Of a stretch of DNA of 64,000 nucleotides, positions 9,396 through 18,573 are shown in pieces; position 1 is the stretch's first letter, and the number at the start of each line of letters is the position of its first letter. Source of the DNA: Haloplanus natans DSM 17983. Its GTDB lineage: Archaea; Halobacteriota; Halobacteria; Halobacteriales; Haloferacaceae. The translations under genes were made by a program, and so were the position numbers. The DNA lies in the NCBI RefSeq assembly GCF_000427685.1, contig NZ_KE386573.1:3206841-3270840 (forward strand), written 5' to 3'. Under the pieces are notes generated by a model. The model was not told the DNA's origin. It was given only the letters and a program-made list of their open reading frames with translations, and searched no databases.

Positions 9396-10744
9396 CGCCG
9401 TTCGACGCACATTGGCATCCCGTTCGCCGGATGCATCGTCAGCGACCCCTGCAGGCTCAGGTCGCCGTCCCCGCGGTAGTCGAGGCGGAACTCCCGGCCG
9501 ACGGTGGCGAGAATGATCTTCGCCTCCAGCAGCGAGAACTGCTTGCCGATGCAGTGGCGCGGGCCGCCGCCGAACGGAAAGTGAGCGAAGCGCGGGCGTC
9601 CGGCGGCCCGGCCGCGTGCCCAGCGGTCCGGGTCGAACCGCTCCGGCCCAGTCCACCAGCGGCGTGATCGGTGGACGGCCCACTGCGGGCACATCACCGC
9701 CGCTCCCGCCGGAATCCGGTAGCCGCCGAGTTTCACGTCGACGACCGGCTCCCGGAACATCGCGTACACCGGCGGATACAGACGCATCGTCTCCTGTAAC
9801 ACCCGATCGAGATAGGTCAGCCCCCGGGTGTCGGCGAACGTCGGTGCCCCGTCGAGGACCGAATCGAGTTCGGCGTGGACGCGCCCCTCGACGGCCGGAT
9901 GCTCGGCGAGCAGGTAGCAGGCGTAGGTGAGCGTCAGCGCCGTCGTGTCGTGCCCCGCCAGCAGCATCGTCAACACCTCGTCGCGGAGTTGGGCGTCCGA
10001 CTGGTCGCCACGGCGCTGTGCGCGCAGCAGGATCGACAGCAGATCCATCGGCGGGTCGTCGTCGTCCGCGTGCCCCTCCGTGCCGCGTCGCTCCGAGACG
10101 ATGTCGTCGACGATGCCCTCCAGCCGTTCGACTGCGTCCTCGAACGCCCGGTTCCCGCGGGTCGGGACCCAGTCCGGCGTGACGAAGCGGACGGGGTCGG
10201 GTTCGAAGCGCTTCCCGAGGGGGTCGAGCGTCTCCTGAATCGCGCGCACCCGCTCCGCGGAGAGGTCGACCCCGAGCATGGCGTCGGCGATGATCCGCAC
10301 GGTCAGTCGCGCCATCTCGCTCTCGATGTCCAGTTCGTCGCCCGCCGACCAGTCCCCGACCGCCGCCTCGGCGTGGCTCGCCATCGTCCCCGCGATGTCG
10401 GCGATCCGCGACATGTCGAACGCGGGGGTGGCGAGGTCACGCTGTCGTCGCCACGTCTCCCCCTCGCTCAGGAGCAGGCCGTCGCCGAGGAGCCGGCCGA
10501 GTTCGTCCTGCTGGAACGACGGCTTCCGGTAGCGCTCGTGGTCGCCGACGAGCACCCGTTCGATGTCCGTCGGATTGGTGAGGATGTAGGCGTCGAGCGG
10601 GCCGAACTCGACGCTCACCACGTCCCCGTACGCCGACTCACACGCCGACAGGAAGCCGAACGGGTCGCGCGCGTACTGCCTGCTGTTTCCGAAGACGGGT
10701 TCGCCACGGGGACCGGGCGGTCGCGAACGTGACTGCGGGGGCAT
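9392..10744 (-). CDS. Cytochrome P450
   Basis: A 450-residue soluble P450 monooxygenase. The I-helix oxygen motif AGHDTTALT, the K-helix ExxR in QETMRLYPP, the PERF-like segment GPERFDPDRW and the heme loop FPFGGGPRHCIGKQF are all intact, with the heme-ligating Cys near residue 398. No membrane anchor is seen. It resembles the haloarchaeal CYP174-type enzymes; substrate and electron-donor partners are unknown, and no ferredoxin or reductase gene is adjacent. Convergent with the 2'-5' RNA ligase-like gene. Confidence 0.95.
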   Translation of the reverse strand: MPPQSRSRPPGPRGEPVFGNSRQYARDPFGFLSACESAYGDVVSVEFGPLDAYILTNPTDIERVLVGDHERYRKPSFQQDELGRLLGDGLLLSEGETWRRQRDLATPAFDMSRIADIAGTMASHAEAAVGDWSAGDELDIESEMARLTVRIIADAMLGVDLSAERVRAIQETLDPLGKRFEPDPVRFVTPDWVPTRGNRAFEDAVERLEGIVDDIVSERRGTEGHADDDDPPMDLLSILLRAQRRGDQSDAQLRDEVLTMLLAGHDTTALTLTYACYLLAEHPAVEGRVHAELDSVLDGAPTFADTRGLTYLDRVLQETMRLYPPVYAMFREPVVDVKLGGYRIPAGAAVMCPQWAVHRSRRWWTGPERFDPDRWARGRAAGRPRFAHFPFGGGPRHCIGKQFSLLEAKIILATVGREFRLDYRGDGDLSLQGSLTMHPANGMPMCVERR

Positions 10745-10785
10745 CGGCCGGCGTTAGACTGGGATCGACATAAGCGCGCGGCCGG

Positions 10786-11406
10786 TCACGCCGTCCCGCC
10801 GTCTTCGGCCACCAGCCAGTAGGCGTACGGTCGGTCGTCGTACGCCTCGACCGCGAGCGTCACGCGGTACGGCCCGGCGGGCGACCCCTCGACGACTCGG
10901 ACGCGCTTGCCGCTTGCGCCCCGCATCCCGGTCACGGTCGTCCCGTTTCGGTAGGTCGCCGTCGCGCTCGTCGCGATCAGGGCGTGGCCCGCGGCGAAGC
11001 GGCCGGGGGCGCTCGTCCGCCCGAGCGACCGCTCGCCGTCGAGTTCGGTCAGGTCGACGGTGATCGCCTCCGAGCGATAACACTCACCGCTCGGCGGGGC
11101 GATGGGCGTTATCGTCGGCTCGTACGGCCCGGTGAACGTCCCGCGCCAACACGGCCCCATATCCGCGGCCCGCTCGACGAAGACCACCTGGAGGGTCACC
11201 GTCACCGACTCGAACTCGTCGGGTATCGATCCGGCGCTGACGGCGTACTCGACGGCGACCGGTTCGGGCGTCGGCGTCGTGGCTGTCGCCGTCGCCGTCG
11301 CGGACGCCGAGTCCGTCGGTTCGGCGGTGTCGGTCGGCGTGGCTATCGGGGCGGTACAGCCCGCGAGTAGTACGACGAGGACGAGTGGGAGGGCGCCGCG
11401 TCGCAT
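10786..11406 (-). CDS. Predicted secreted lipoprotein
   Basis: A 206-residue protein with a classic lipoprotein signal: charged start MRRG, hydrophobic ALPLVLVVLLAG and lipobox LLAGC, so Cys near residue 16 would carry the lipid. A Thr/Ser/Ala/Pro linker follows (TPTDTAEPTDSASATATA), typical of haloarchaeal surface lipoproteins and possibly O-glycosylated. The remaining ~150 residues form a beta-rich domain with two Cys (GPCWRGTF, GECYRSEA) and no recognised enzyme motif. Start chosen at the signal peptide; the upstream in-frame extension overlaps the helicase promoter and reads as shadow. Function unknown. Confidence 0.8.
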   Translation of the reverse strand: MRRGALPLVLVVLLAGCTAPIATPTDTAEPTDSASATATATATTPTPEPVAVEYAVSAGSIPDEFESVTVTLQVVFVERAADMGPCWRGTFTGPYEPTITPIAPPSGECYRSEAITVDLTELDGERSLGRTSAPGRFAAGHALIATSATATYRNGTTVTGMRGASGKRVRVVEGSPAGPYRVTLAVEAYDDRPYAYWLVAEDGGTA

Positions 11407-11447
11407 ACGCCAGTTCCGTTGGGCCGGCGACAAATGTCTTCTGTACG

Positions 11448-13601
11448 TCAGGGCGACGGCGGTGCCCCGTCGTACGCGTCGAGGTCGCCGTAGAAGTTCA
11501 GCATCGCGAACTTGAGTTTCTCCGGCGCCACGTCGATCAGTTCGTCCCGCTCCTCCGGCGGGAACGAGTCGCGGACGCCGTATTTCCCCATGTCGCGGGC
11601 GGCGCGCGTGTAGCGCTTGTCGAGGAGGACCCGCACGCCGAAGTCGTCGGGCGAGCGGATCACCCGCCCCAGCGCCTGCCGGGTCTTCCGCACCGTCGGA
11701 ATCTCGACGGCGTAGCGCCACCCGGCCTCCCGTCGTTCGTCGTAGATCCGGTCGTAGGCCGCCTGGACCGCCTCCAGTCGCTCCGAGAGGCTCGGATAGG
11801 GGACGCCGACGACGACGACGGTCCGGGCGTCGTCGCCGTCGAAACTCACTCCCTCACCAAGGGTCCCCCACATGGATGTAAAGAGGACCGCGTCGTCGTC
11901 GGCGACGAACCGCTGCCGGAGGTCCTCTGTCGGCGTCCCCGCCTCGTCGAGATAGCCGCCGACGTGGTCGTGATACCGCGCCGCCTCCGCGTAGGACGGA
12001 CAGAAGACGAGCGTGTTGCCGGGGGTCATCCGCACGGCGTCGGCGAGCGTCTCGGCGACCGTCGCCTGCGTCTCGGGGTCGTCGCGCTCGCTCGAAAAGA
12101 GCGCTGGCCCCTCGACTGCGAAGGTGCGGCGGCGGTCCTCGGGGTAGGCCAGTCCGTAGGCCATCGTCACCGGGTCCGACAGGCCGAGTACGTCCGCGAC
12201 CACGTCGAACGGACGAAGCGTCGCACTCATCAGGACGCTCGCGGCAACTTCGTCGAACAGCCCTTCGGTCACCTCGCGGGGGATGCAGGTGTACAGTTCC
12301 GCCCGGCCGTACACCTCGCCCGTCCCCGCGTCGCGCCGCACCGCGGTCATCGGATGTCGACCGAGGTCCGTCCCGTGGCCCATCCAATCGGCGACGAATT
12401 CGGCGGCCTGGAGCGTCGCACACTCCGTTCGCGTCGCCGTCTCGCCCCGCCGGTAGGCCTCCTCGTACGCCTCGTCCAGACGCTCGCCGACCTGCAAGGC
12501 GAGGTCTATCTCCGTGTCGATCCCGCTTCCCTCGTAGGCGTCGAGGAAGGCGAGTGTCAGGTCGTCCCGACGGTCGTCGTTGGCGATGGCGAGATCGTGC
12601 CAGTCGTCGCCGACCTGTTCACGCTCGCCGAACCCGAGGGCGCCGTCGACGGCCGTCTCCAGTCCCGTCCGGAACGCCTCGATCACGTTTTTCGCCCGGC
12701 TCGCCCGCGAGTCGTCGGCCCCGTCGAGTTCGTCGAGCGATCCCGCCAGGGTGCGCGCCGAACACGTGCGCGTGGCGTGCTCCCGGGCCGCCGACTCGAC
12801 GTTGTGGGCCTCGTCGAAGACGGTGATCACCTCCGCGGGGTCGCGGCCCAGCCACCGGAAGAAATGCTCGCGGATCGTCGGATCGAGCAGGTGGTGGTAG
12901 TTACAGACCGCGAGGTCGATGCCCTCCATCCCCTCCTTGAGGAGTTCGTACCCACAGAGTCCGCGTTCGTCGGCGTAGGCGTAGATTTCCTCCGGGGTGC
13001 GGACGTCCTCGAACAGCCAGTCGTGGAAGGCGTCCGTCTCGCGCGTGAGGTTCGCTCGGTAATGTTCGCAGACGTTCGACGCCTCCAACTCCTCCAGTTC
13101 CGCCTCCAGCGTCTCCAGTTCGTCCATGACGGCCGCGCGGGCCTCGGCGGCCTCGTCGTTTCCCGCGCGCACGTCGTCCAGAAGCGCCTCGCTCCGCTCG
13201 GCGAGTTCGCGCCGGTCCCGTTCGAGATCGACCAACGAGCGTGTCGTCTCCTTGAGACTCCGGCACTCCTCGTAGCCCACGTCGAGGTGGCACATCGAGC
13301 TCTTGCCCTTGAACACCACCGCGCGGATCGGTTCCTGTGCTCTGATGGCGCGGGCGTCTTCGACGAACTGACGCATCTGCTGGTGGACGTTCGTCGTGAT
13401 GACGACCGTCCGGTCGTGCTCGCGGGCGTGTGCGAGCGCTGGTACGAGCGCCGAGAGCGTCTTGCCCGTCCCCGGCGCCCCTTCCATCAACACGTCCTGC
13501 CCGCGTTCGAGGGCGTTGGCGATGCGATCCATCGCCTCGCGCTGGTTCGGATACGGATCGTCGTAGGGGAAGAACCGCTCGTATCCCGCCGTTTCTGCCA
13601 C
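11448..13601 (-). CDS. XPD/DinG-type ATP-dependent DNA helicase
   Basis: A 717-residue superfamily 2 helicase of the Rad3/XPD-DinG group. Walker A is GAPGTGKTLSALVPAL and the DEAH box is VFDEAHNVES. Between them, Cys residues in MCHLDVGYEECRSLK, NVCEHYRANL and GLCGYELLKEG probably bind the 4Fe-4S cluster typical of XPD. C-terminal motifs include LFTSMWGTLGEGVSFDG and RQALGRVIRSPDDFGVRVLLDKRY. Likely 5'-to-3' unwinding in DNA repair. A coiled-coil-like Glu/Ala-rich insert lies at residues ~125-175. It starts 31 bp downstream of the 14106 membrane protein gene on the same strand, a possible two-gene unit. Confidence 0.9.
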   Translation of the reverse strand: MAETAGYERFFPYDDPYPNQREAMDRIANALERGQDVLMEGAPGTGKTLSALVPALAHAREHDRTVVITTNVHQQMRQFVEDARAIRAQEPIRAVVFKGKSSMCHLDVGYEECRSLKETTRSLVDLERDRRELAERSEALLDDVRAGNDEAAEARAAVMDELETLEAELEELEASNVCEHYRANLTRETDAFHDWLFEDVRTPEEIYAYADERGLCGYELLKEGMEGIDLAVCNYHHLLDPTIREHFFRWLGRDPAEVITVFDEAHNVESAAREHATRTCSARTLAGSLDELDGADDSRASRAKNVIEAFRTGLETAVDGALGFGEREQVGDDWHDLAIANDDRRDDLTLAFLDAYEGSGIDTEIDLALQVGERLDEAYEEAYRRGETATRTECATLQAAEFVADWMGHGTDLGRHPMTAVRRDAGTGEVYGRAELYTCIPREVTEGLFDEVAASVLMSATLRPFDVVADVLGLSDPVTMAYGLAYPEDRRRTFAVEGPALFSSERDDPETQATVAETLADAVRMTPGNTLVFCPSYAEAARYHDHVGGYLDEAGTPTEDLRQRFVADDDAVLFTSMWGTLGEGVSFDGDDARTVVVVGVPYPSLSERLEAVQAAYDRIYDERREAGWRYAVEIPTVRKTRQALGRVIRSPDDFGVRVLLDKRYTRAARDMGKYGVRDSFPPEERDELIDVAPEKLKFAMLNFYGDLDAYDGAPPSP

Positions 13602-13632
13602 GAGTGGGTGTTACGCGTGCCGGGATTAAAAG

Positions 13633-14106
13633 TTACAGCCGATCCGCCGTCGCCGCGTAGACGCCGCCGAGCACCGCGCCGTAGACGGCGTGCCAGAGGA
13701 GCGACGGCGGCGCGAAGTTGGGGAACGGCGGCGATGCGGGGGAGCCGACGACGCTCAGCCAGACGGGCATCACGAGCGCCGCCAGCCCGATCCAGGTCAC
13801 GACGCCCCACGCGACGCCGAGGCCGACCTGGCGGGTCGCCCCCTCGATGCCGGCCGCGCCGACGATGGCCGCGAAGACGACGCCGAGTACCGCGCCGTGG
13901 GAGACGTGGACGACCATCCCCACGCCGGGGTTCGGCGGCGGCGCCAGCCCGTACAGCGAGGGAATCGCGACGGCCAGTACCGGCGGACTCATCGCGAGGA
14001 CGAGGCCGCCCATCACCAAGGCCCCGGCGACGCCCCCGAGGACGCCAGCTTGCCAGTTACCGCGCAGTTCGCCGGTGCTGCCGACCGCTTCCGTCGTCGT
14101 CGACAT
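13633..14106 (-). CDS. Four-helix membrane protein of unknown function
   Basis: A 157-residue Gly/Ala/Val-rich integral membrane protein with about four hydrophobic segments (AGVLGGVAGALVMGGLVL, MVVHVSHGAVLGVVFAAIVG, LGVAWGVVTWIGLAALVMPV, LLWHAVYGAVLGGVYAAT). His residues recur in VHVSHG and LWHAVYG. Similar proteins are sometimes labelled histidine kinase in databases, but no kinase domain is present; DUF6789-like is my tentative association. Start MSTTTEAVGSTGELRGNW is preferred; an ATG nine codons upstream (14133) is an alternative. It precedes the XPD-type helicase gene. Confidence 0.6.
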   Translation of the reverse strand: MSTTTEAVGSTGELRGNWQAGVLGGVAGALVMGGLVLAMSPPVLAVAIPSLYGLAPPPNPGVGMVVHVSHGAVLGVVFAAIVGAAGIEGATRQVGLGVAWGVVTWIGLAALVMPVWLSVVGSPASPPFPNFAPPSLLWHAVYGAVLGGVYAATADRL

Positions 14107-14307
14107 ACCCGTGACGAGTTCACCAAACGACATTTCCGTTCGGGAGTCGGGTGCGGCCGACGCACGCCGTCGGAAGGGTCATATACCACGTTCGGTGCCC
14201 GATAACGACGTTTCGGTGCTGTGTGAACGTGTCACACGACCGTTCTCCCCGCGACGCCGAGACTTCGTCCCTGCCGGAACTGGCCACAACTATTAGTTAA
14301 CTATCAA

Positions 14308-14576
14308 TTATGTTGGCGAGAATACAACTTCCTGACGCGCGAAAACCGTCACCTGGAAAACGAGTACTACACCCGGGCCGAACACGGCGACTTCGAACTG
14401 GCGAGCGAGCAGCGGATTCCGGACTGCAAACTGGCGTATCAGACCCACGGGAAGCTGAACCAGCAGAGAGACAACGCCATCGTCTTCCCGCACATGTACT
14501 CCGGCACTCACCGCGACATGGAGATGTACGTGACAGGACATGGCCATCGACCCGAAGGAGTACTTCGTGACCCGGT
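14308..14576 (+). pseudogene. Truncated MetX-like alpha/beta hydrolase
   Basis: A fragment of a homoserine O-acetyltransferase-like alpha/beta hydrolase. Reading from about 14320 gives NEYYTRAEHGDFELASEQ, LAYQTHGKLNQQRDNAIVFP and HMYSGTHRDMEMYV, the conserved N-terminal third of that family. There is no start codon in frame; after MEMYV at ~14530 the reading shifts by one base (MAIDPKEYFV in the next frame), and the gene then ends abruptly at the argF stop codon, without its catalytic Asp/His region. A dead remnant with truncation at both ends. The 5' border follows an AT-rich stretch (actattagttaactatcaa). Confidence 0.75.
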
Positions 14577-15476
14577 CTACGCCGCCAGCAGTTCGATCAA
14601 CAAGCCCGCCTGCGCGTGCAGGCGGTTCTCGGCCTGTTGCCAGACGATGGCCCGCTCGCTTTCGACCACCTCGTCGGTGATCTCCTCGCCGCGATGGGCG
14701 GGCAGACAGTGCATCACCAGCGCCTCGCTCCCCGCGAGGAGGTCGGCGTTGAGCTGGTAGCCCTCGAACGCCCGCAGTTTCTCCTCGCGCTCGTCTTCCT
14801 CGCCCATCGACACCCACACGTCGGTGTAGACCACGTCGGCGTCGGCGACGGCTTCGGCCGGATCGTCGACGAGTCGGGGCGCCGACCCCAACTCCGCCGC
14901 CCGGTCCAGCACGTCGTCGTCGATGCCGTACTCGGAGGGCGTCGTCACCGTCAGATCGAGGTCGGCGAGCGCCGCCCCGAGGACAAAGGACTGGGCGACG
15001 TTGTTGCCGTCGCCCACCCACGCGACGGTCACGTCGTCGAACCCCCCGAAACGCTCCCGAACCGTCAGCAGGTCCGCGAGCGTCTGGCAGGGGTGGGCGT
15101 CGTCGGTCAGTCCGTTGATCACGGGTACGTCGGCGTAGGCGGCGAGTTCCTCGGCGTCGGCGTGGTCGAACAGCCGCGCCATGATGGCGTCGGCGTAGCC
15201 CGCGAGCGCCCGCGCGGTGTCCTTGACGGGTTCGCCGCTCCCGAGGTGGATGTCGTCCGGGCCGAGGAAGATGGCGTGGCCGCCAAGTCGGGTCATCGCC
15301 GTCTCGAACGACGTACGGGTTCGCGTGCTCGGTTTCTCGAACACCATCGCGAGCGTCTGCCGGGGGAGCTCCGTGTCGTCCTCGCCGGCCTTGATGGCCG
15401 CCGCACGATCCAACACCGTCTCCAGATCCTCGGCCGTGAGGTCGTCCACGTCGAGGACGTCGGTCGTATCGATCAT
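14577..15476 (-). CDS. argF: Ornithine carbamoyltransferase
   Basis: Condenses carbamoyl phosphate with ornithine to citrulline. Of 299 residues, the carbamoyl-phosphate loop STRTRTSFE (near residue 50), the HPCQTLADLLT motif and the ornithine loop HCLPAHRGEEI are intact, and the length is normal. It is the last gene of the arginine operon; its start overlaps the lysK stop by four bases, implying translational coupling. Its own stop is one base from the truncated MetX-like pseudogene, so sequence beyond the operon has been lost. Confidence 0.97.
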   Translation of the reverse strand: MIDTTDVLDVDDLTAEDLETVLDRAAAIKAGEDDTELPRQTLAMVFEKPSTRTRTSFETAMTRLGGHAIFLGPDDIHLGSGEPVKDTARALAGYADAIMARLFDHADAEELAAYADVPVINGLTDDAHPCQTLADLLTVRERFGGFDDVTVAWVGDGNNVAQSFVLGAALADLDLTVTTPSEYGIDDDVLDRAAELGSAPRLVDDPAEAVADADVVYTDVWVSMGEEDEREEKLRAFEGYQLNADLLAGSEALVMHCLPAHRGEEITDEVVESERAIVWQQAENRLHAQAGLLIELLAA

Positions 15477-16531
15477 TGTAAGCGTTGGCAGGCGTCGATC
15501 AGCACCTCGATCGAGCGGTCGTACTCGTCGAGGGGCAGATGCTCGTTCGGCGCGTGATCCAGATCCGAGTCGCCGGGGCCGTAGGTGACCATCGGGCAGT
15601 CCCAGACGGACGCGAAGACGTTCATATCGGCCGTTCCCGTCTTCCGGAGCAAGCGGGGGTCGCCCCCCGCGTCCCGGATGGCGGCGCGGAATGCCCGCGC
15701 GGCGTCAGTGCGGGGGCTCTGCATCACTGGCGGGACGCGGTCGTACCAGTGGACGGTGCCCGTCTCGAGTTGGCCGTCCGCCATCTCGCGCACGTCGTCG
15801 ACGGTGTACGCCGGCGGGACGCGGAACTGCACCTCCATCGTCGTCTCGACGGAGAGACCGTCCGCGCTGGGGCCGCCCTCGAACTTCGTCGGTTTGCAGG
15901 TGACCCGCTCGAAGACCGGGAGATACTCGTCGGGGTCGAACTCCTCCTCGACTCTCCCCCACCAATCCATCGCGTCCTGGATTGCGTTGTTCTCGGGGCG
16001 GGAGGTGTGGCCCGACTCGCTGGTGGCGACGTACGTCCCCGCCAGCAGTCCCCGGTAGCCGAGCGTGATGCCCGTCCACCCGCTCGGCTCGCCGTTGATT
16101 AGGGCGCCGGGCTCCGGCCGGCCGTTCTCCACGACGTGTCGGGAGCCCCGCGAGTCGACCTCTTCGCCGACCACGCCCAGAAAGCTCACTCCCGTCTCCA
16201 CCGCCGCGACGGCCATCGCCGCGAGCGGGCCGGTGGCGTCGACGCTCCCACGCCCCCAGAGTTCCGTTCCGCCCTCGCCCTCCCGAATCTCGACCGGGAT
16301 GTCGCCCGGCACGGTGTCGATGTGGGAGGTCAGGAGGACGGCGTCGTCGGCCGGGGCGTGGACGTTTCCCACCTCGTCTACCCACACCTCGCGGTCGTGG
16401 GCCTCGAAGAAGTCGACGAGCCGCCGGGCCGCCGCCGCCTCCTCGCCCGAGGGCGAGGGGATGGAGACGAGGTCGACCAGGAGGCCTTGGGCCTCGGTCA
16501 GGTCGGCCGTTTCGACCTCGCTCGCGGTCAT
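15473..16531 (-). CDS. lysK: [LysW]-lysine/[LysW]-ornithine hydrolase
   Basis: A 352-residue M20-family metallohydrolase that releases ornithine (or lysine) from the carrier protein LysW. Zinc ligand motifs are SHIDTVPG (H, D), GRGSVDATGPLAAM (D) and the catalytic/ligand pair VVGEEVDSRGS; a later NGEPSGW and SGHTSRPENNA match the dimerisation/substrate region. It overlaps argD by one base upstream and argF by four downstream. In this operon context ornithine release is the likely job. Functionally it replaces ArgE. Confidence 0.93.
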   Translation of the reverse strand: MTASEVETADLTEAQGLLVDLVSIPSPSGEEAAAARRLVDFFEAHDREVWVDEVGNVHAPADDAVLLTSHIDTVPGDIPVEIREGEGGTELWGRGSVDATGPLAAMAVAAVETGVSFLGVVGEEVDSRGSRHVVENGRPEPGALINGEPSGWTGITLGYRGLLAGTYVATSESGHTSRPENNAIQDAMDWWGRVEEEFDPDEYLPVFERVTCKPTKFEGGPSADGLSVETTMEVQFRVPPAYTVDDVREMADGQLETGTVHWYDRVPPVMQSPRTDAARAFRAAIRDAGGDPRLLRKTGTADMNVFASVWDCPMVTYGPGDSDLDHAPNEHLPLDEYDRSIEVLIDACQRLQ

Positions 16532-17652
16532 CAGAGCACGGCCTCCAGCGCGTCGACGAAGCGGTCGGCGTGCTCTTCGCCCACGATCAGCGGCGGGAGC
16601 AGGCGCAGGACGGTCCGGCCGGCCGGGAGCGCGAGCACCTGCTCGTTCAAAGCGAGGTCACGAAGCAGCCGGTTCGACCCCCGCTTCACTTCGAGGCCGA
16701 TCATCAGTCCCTGTCCCCGCACCTCGCGGATGGGGAGGTCGGCGTCCTCGACCGACTCCATCAGATACCGACCCACGTCGGCCGCCCGCGTCGGCAGGTC
16801 CTCCTCGACGACGATGTCGAGGGTGGCGTTGGCCGCCGCACAGACGACCGGGCCGCCGCTGAACGTCGAGCCGTGTTCGGGGTCGGCCTCTGCGATCCAA
16901 TCCGCACAGACCGTCGCGCCCAACGGGAGGCCGCTGGCGATGCCTTTCGCCGTCGTGAGGATGTCCGGCGACACGCCGGCCTGCTCGCAGGCCCAGAGCG
17001 TCCCCGTGCGGCCGACGCCGGTCTGAATCTCGTCGAAGACGAGGGCGGCGCCGGCTTTCCGCGTGAGCGACCGCGCCGCGTGCAGATACGCCTCGTCGGC
17101 GGGGTGGATGCCCCCTTCGCCCTGAATGGGTTCGAGGAACACGGCGGCCGTCTCCTCGTCGACGGCTTCGGCGAGTTCCTCGCTGTCCCCGTAGGAGACG
17201 AACTCGATGCCGTCGACCAGCGGTTCGAACGGCTTCTTGTACTTGTCCTTCCACGTCATCGACAGCGCGCCGAGGGTGCGGCCGTGGAAGCCACGGCGGG
17301 TGGCGACTATCTTTCCGTTCCCCGTCGCGTTGCGCGCGAACTTGATCGCCGCCTCGTTGGCCTCGGTCCCCGAGTTACAGAGCCAGACGTTGTCCAGTCC
17401 CGCCGGCGACACCGTCGCCAACTTCTCGTACAGTTCCGTCCGCGCCTCGACCGGGTAGGACGCCTGCACGTACATGAGGTCCTCGACCTGTGACTGCACG
17501 GCGTCGACGACCCGCGGGTGACAGTGGCCGACGGGGGTGACGGCGTAGCTCGCACCGAAGTCGAGATACTCGGTGCCGTCGTCGGCGTAGAGGGTGGCCC
17601 CCTCGCCGCGTTCGATCCCGATGGGTTTCTCCGAGAAGACGAAGCCGCTCAT
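16531..17652 (-). CDS. argD: [LysW]-glutamate/aminoadipate semialdehyde aminotransferase
   Basis: A PLP-dependent class III aminotransferase (LysJ/ArgD type), 373 residues, converting carrier-bound glutamate semialdehyde to carrier-bound ornithine. Seen are the GHCHPRV segment near the N-terminus, NSGTEANEAAIKFAR (phosphate-binding), VFLEPIQGEGGI, LVFDEIQTGVGRTG and the PLP-lysine region TTAKGIASGLPLGA with Lys near residue 232. Its start overlaps the argB stop by four bases. The close relation of acetyl- and LysW-type enzymes means the carrier is inferred from lysX and lysK alongside. Confidence 0.93.
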   Translation of the reverse strand: MSGFVFSEKPIGIERGEGATLYADDGTEYLDFGASYAVTPVGHCHPRVVDAVQSQVEDLMYVQASYPVEARTELYEKLATVSPAGLDNVWLCNSGTEANEAAIKFARNATGNGKIVATRRGFHGRTLGALSMTWKDKYKKPFEPLVDGIEFVSYGDSEELAEAVDEETAAVFLEPIQGEGGIHPADEAYLHAARSLTRKAGAALVFDEIQTGVGRTGTLWACEQAGVSPDILTTAKGIASGLPLGATVCADWIAEADPEHGSTFSGGPVVCAAANATLDIVVEEDLPTRAADVGRYLMESVEDADLPIREVRGQGLMIGLEVKRGSNRLLRDLALNEQVLALPAGRTVLRLLPPLIVGEEHADRFVDALEAVL

Positions 17653-18473
17653 ATGTTTTCTAGGGCACTCTGATGAATGTGTGTACCGCTTTCCCCCAGT
17701 GCTGCCGTGACGGGCGCGTCGGCGTTGGCCTCGGCGACGATCACCTCGCTTGCGCCGCGTTCCAGGGCTTCGGTGGCGGCCATGACTTTCTTCGTCATGA
17801 ACCCCTCGGCGGCGTCGGTGAGGGCGTCGTACTCCGCGGGCGTCGTCACCGACTCGATCAGCGTCTCGGGGTCGTCCGGGTCCGCGTAGACGCCGGCCAC
17901 GTCGGTCAGGATCACGAGCGTCGCGCCGAGGGCGCCCGCCACCGCGGCGGCCGCGCGGTCCGCGTCCGTGTTCACCGGCACGCCGTCGTCCGCGAGCATC
18001 GGCGGCCCCGCGACGGGCGTGTAGCCGTCTTCCAGCAACGCCTCCAGCAACTCGGCGTTGACCGACTCGATTTTTCCCGAGTGGTCGCCACGCTTGATCT
18101 TCTTCTTGCCGTCCTCGAGCACCCGCACCGCCGACTTCCGCGGCCCGGTGATGAGGCCGCCGTCGACGCCCGAGAGGCCAACGGCGTCGACGCCCACCTC
18201 GCGGAAGGCCGCGACGAGGTCGGTGTTCACCCGCCCCATCGCCATCGTGAACGCCTCCATCGTCGCCTCGTCGGTGAAGCGGCCGACGACGCCGTTCGGC
18301 GTCTCGACGTACGTCGGCTCGATGTCCAGCCGGTCGAGCAGGTCGTCGACGGCGGTGGAGCCGCCGTGGACGACACCGACGGGTTCGCCGTTGCCCACCA
18401 GATCCGCGATATCGCCGACGGCGCCCGCTGGGTCGACGGCCTTCGCGCCGCCGATCTTGACGACGACGGTCAC
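17649..18473 (-). CDS. argB: [LysW]-glutamate/aminoadipate kinase
   Basis: Amino-acid kinase (LysZ/ArgB type) phosphorylating the side-chain carboxylate of carrier-bound glutamate. Motifs: VVKIGGAKAVD (phosphate-binding Lys), VVHGGSTAVDDLL, GVVGRFTD, and the C-terminal nucleotide region LVILTDVAGVYADPDDP. GTG 18473 (MTVVVKIGG) is chosen over the GTG three codons upstream because family members start there. Unlike every other junction of the operon, a gap of about 100 bp separates it from argC, and that gap carries a two-hairpin cassette. Confidence 0.92.
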   Translation of the reverse strand: MTVVVKIGGAKAVDPAGAVGDIADLVGNGEPVGVVHGGSTAVDDLLDRLDIEPTYVETPNGVVGRFTDEATMEAFTMAMGRVNTDLVAAFREVGVDAVGLSGVDGGLITGPRKSAVRVLEDGKKKIKRGDHSGKIESVNAELLEALLEDGYTPVAGPPMLADDGVPVNTDADRAAAAVAGALGATLVILTDVAGVYADPDDPETLIESVTTPAEYDALTDAAEGFMTKKVMAATEALERGASEVIVAEANADAPVTAALGESGTHIHQSALENI

Positions 18474-18530
18474 GCGAGGCACCTCCGCTGGCTCGCGTGA
18501 CGCTGGAAGTCGCAGCCCGCGGAGCGGCGA

Positions 18531-18558
18531 ACGGCGGAGCCGTGAGCCCGCGAGCGGG
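18531..18558. repeat. Two-hairpin cassette between argC and argB
   Basis: Two small perfect palindromes in tandem: ACGGC-GGA-GCCGT (18531-18543) and CCCGC-GA-GCGGG (18547-18558). They fill the only non-overlapping junction in the arginine operon. The same paired-hairpin layout occurs inside the helicase, trpS and pheT genes of this window. Could be a mobile palindromic unit or an mRNA processing/stability element. Confidence 0.55.
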
Positions 18559-18573
18559 AACGCCTTCCCGAAG

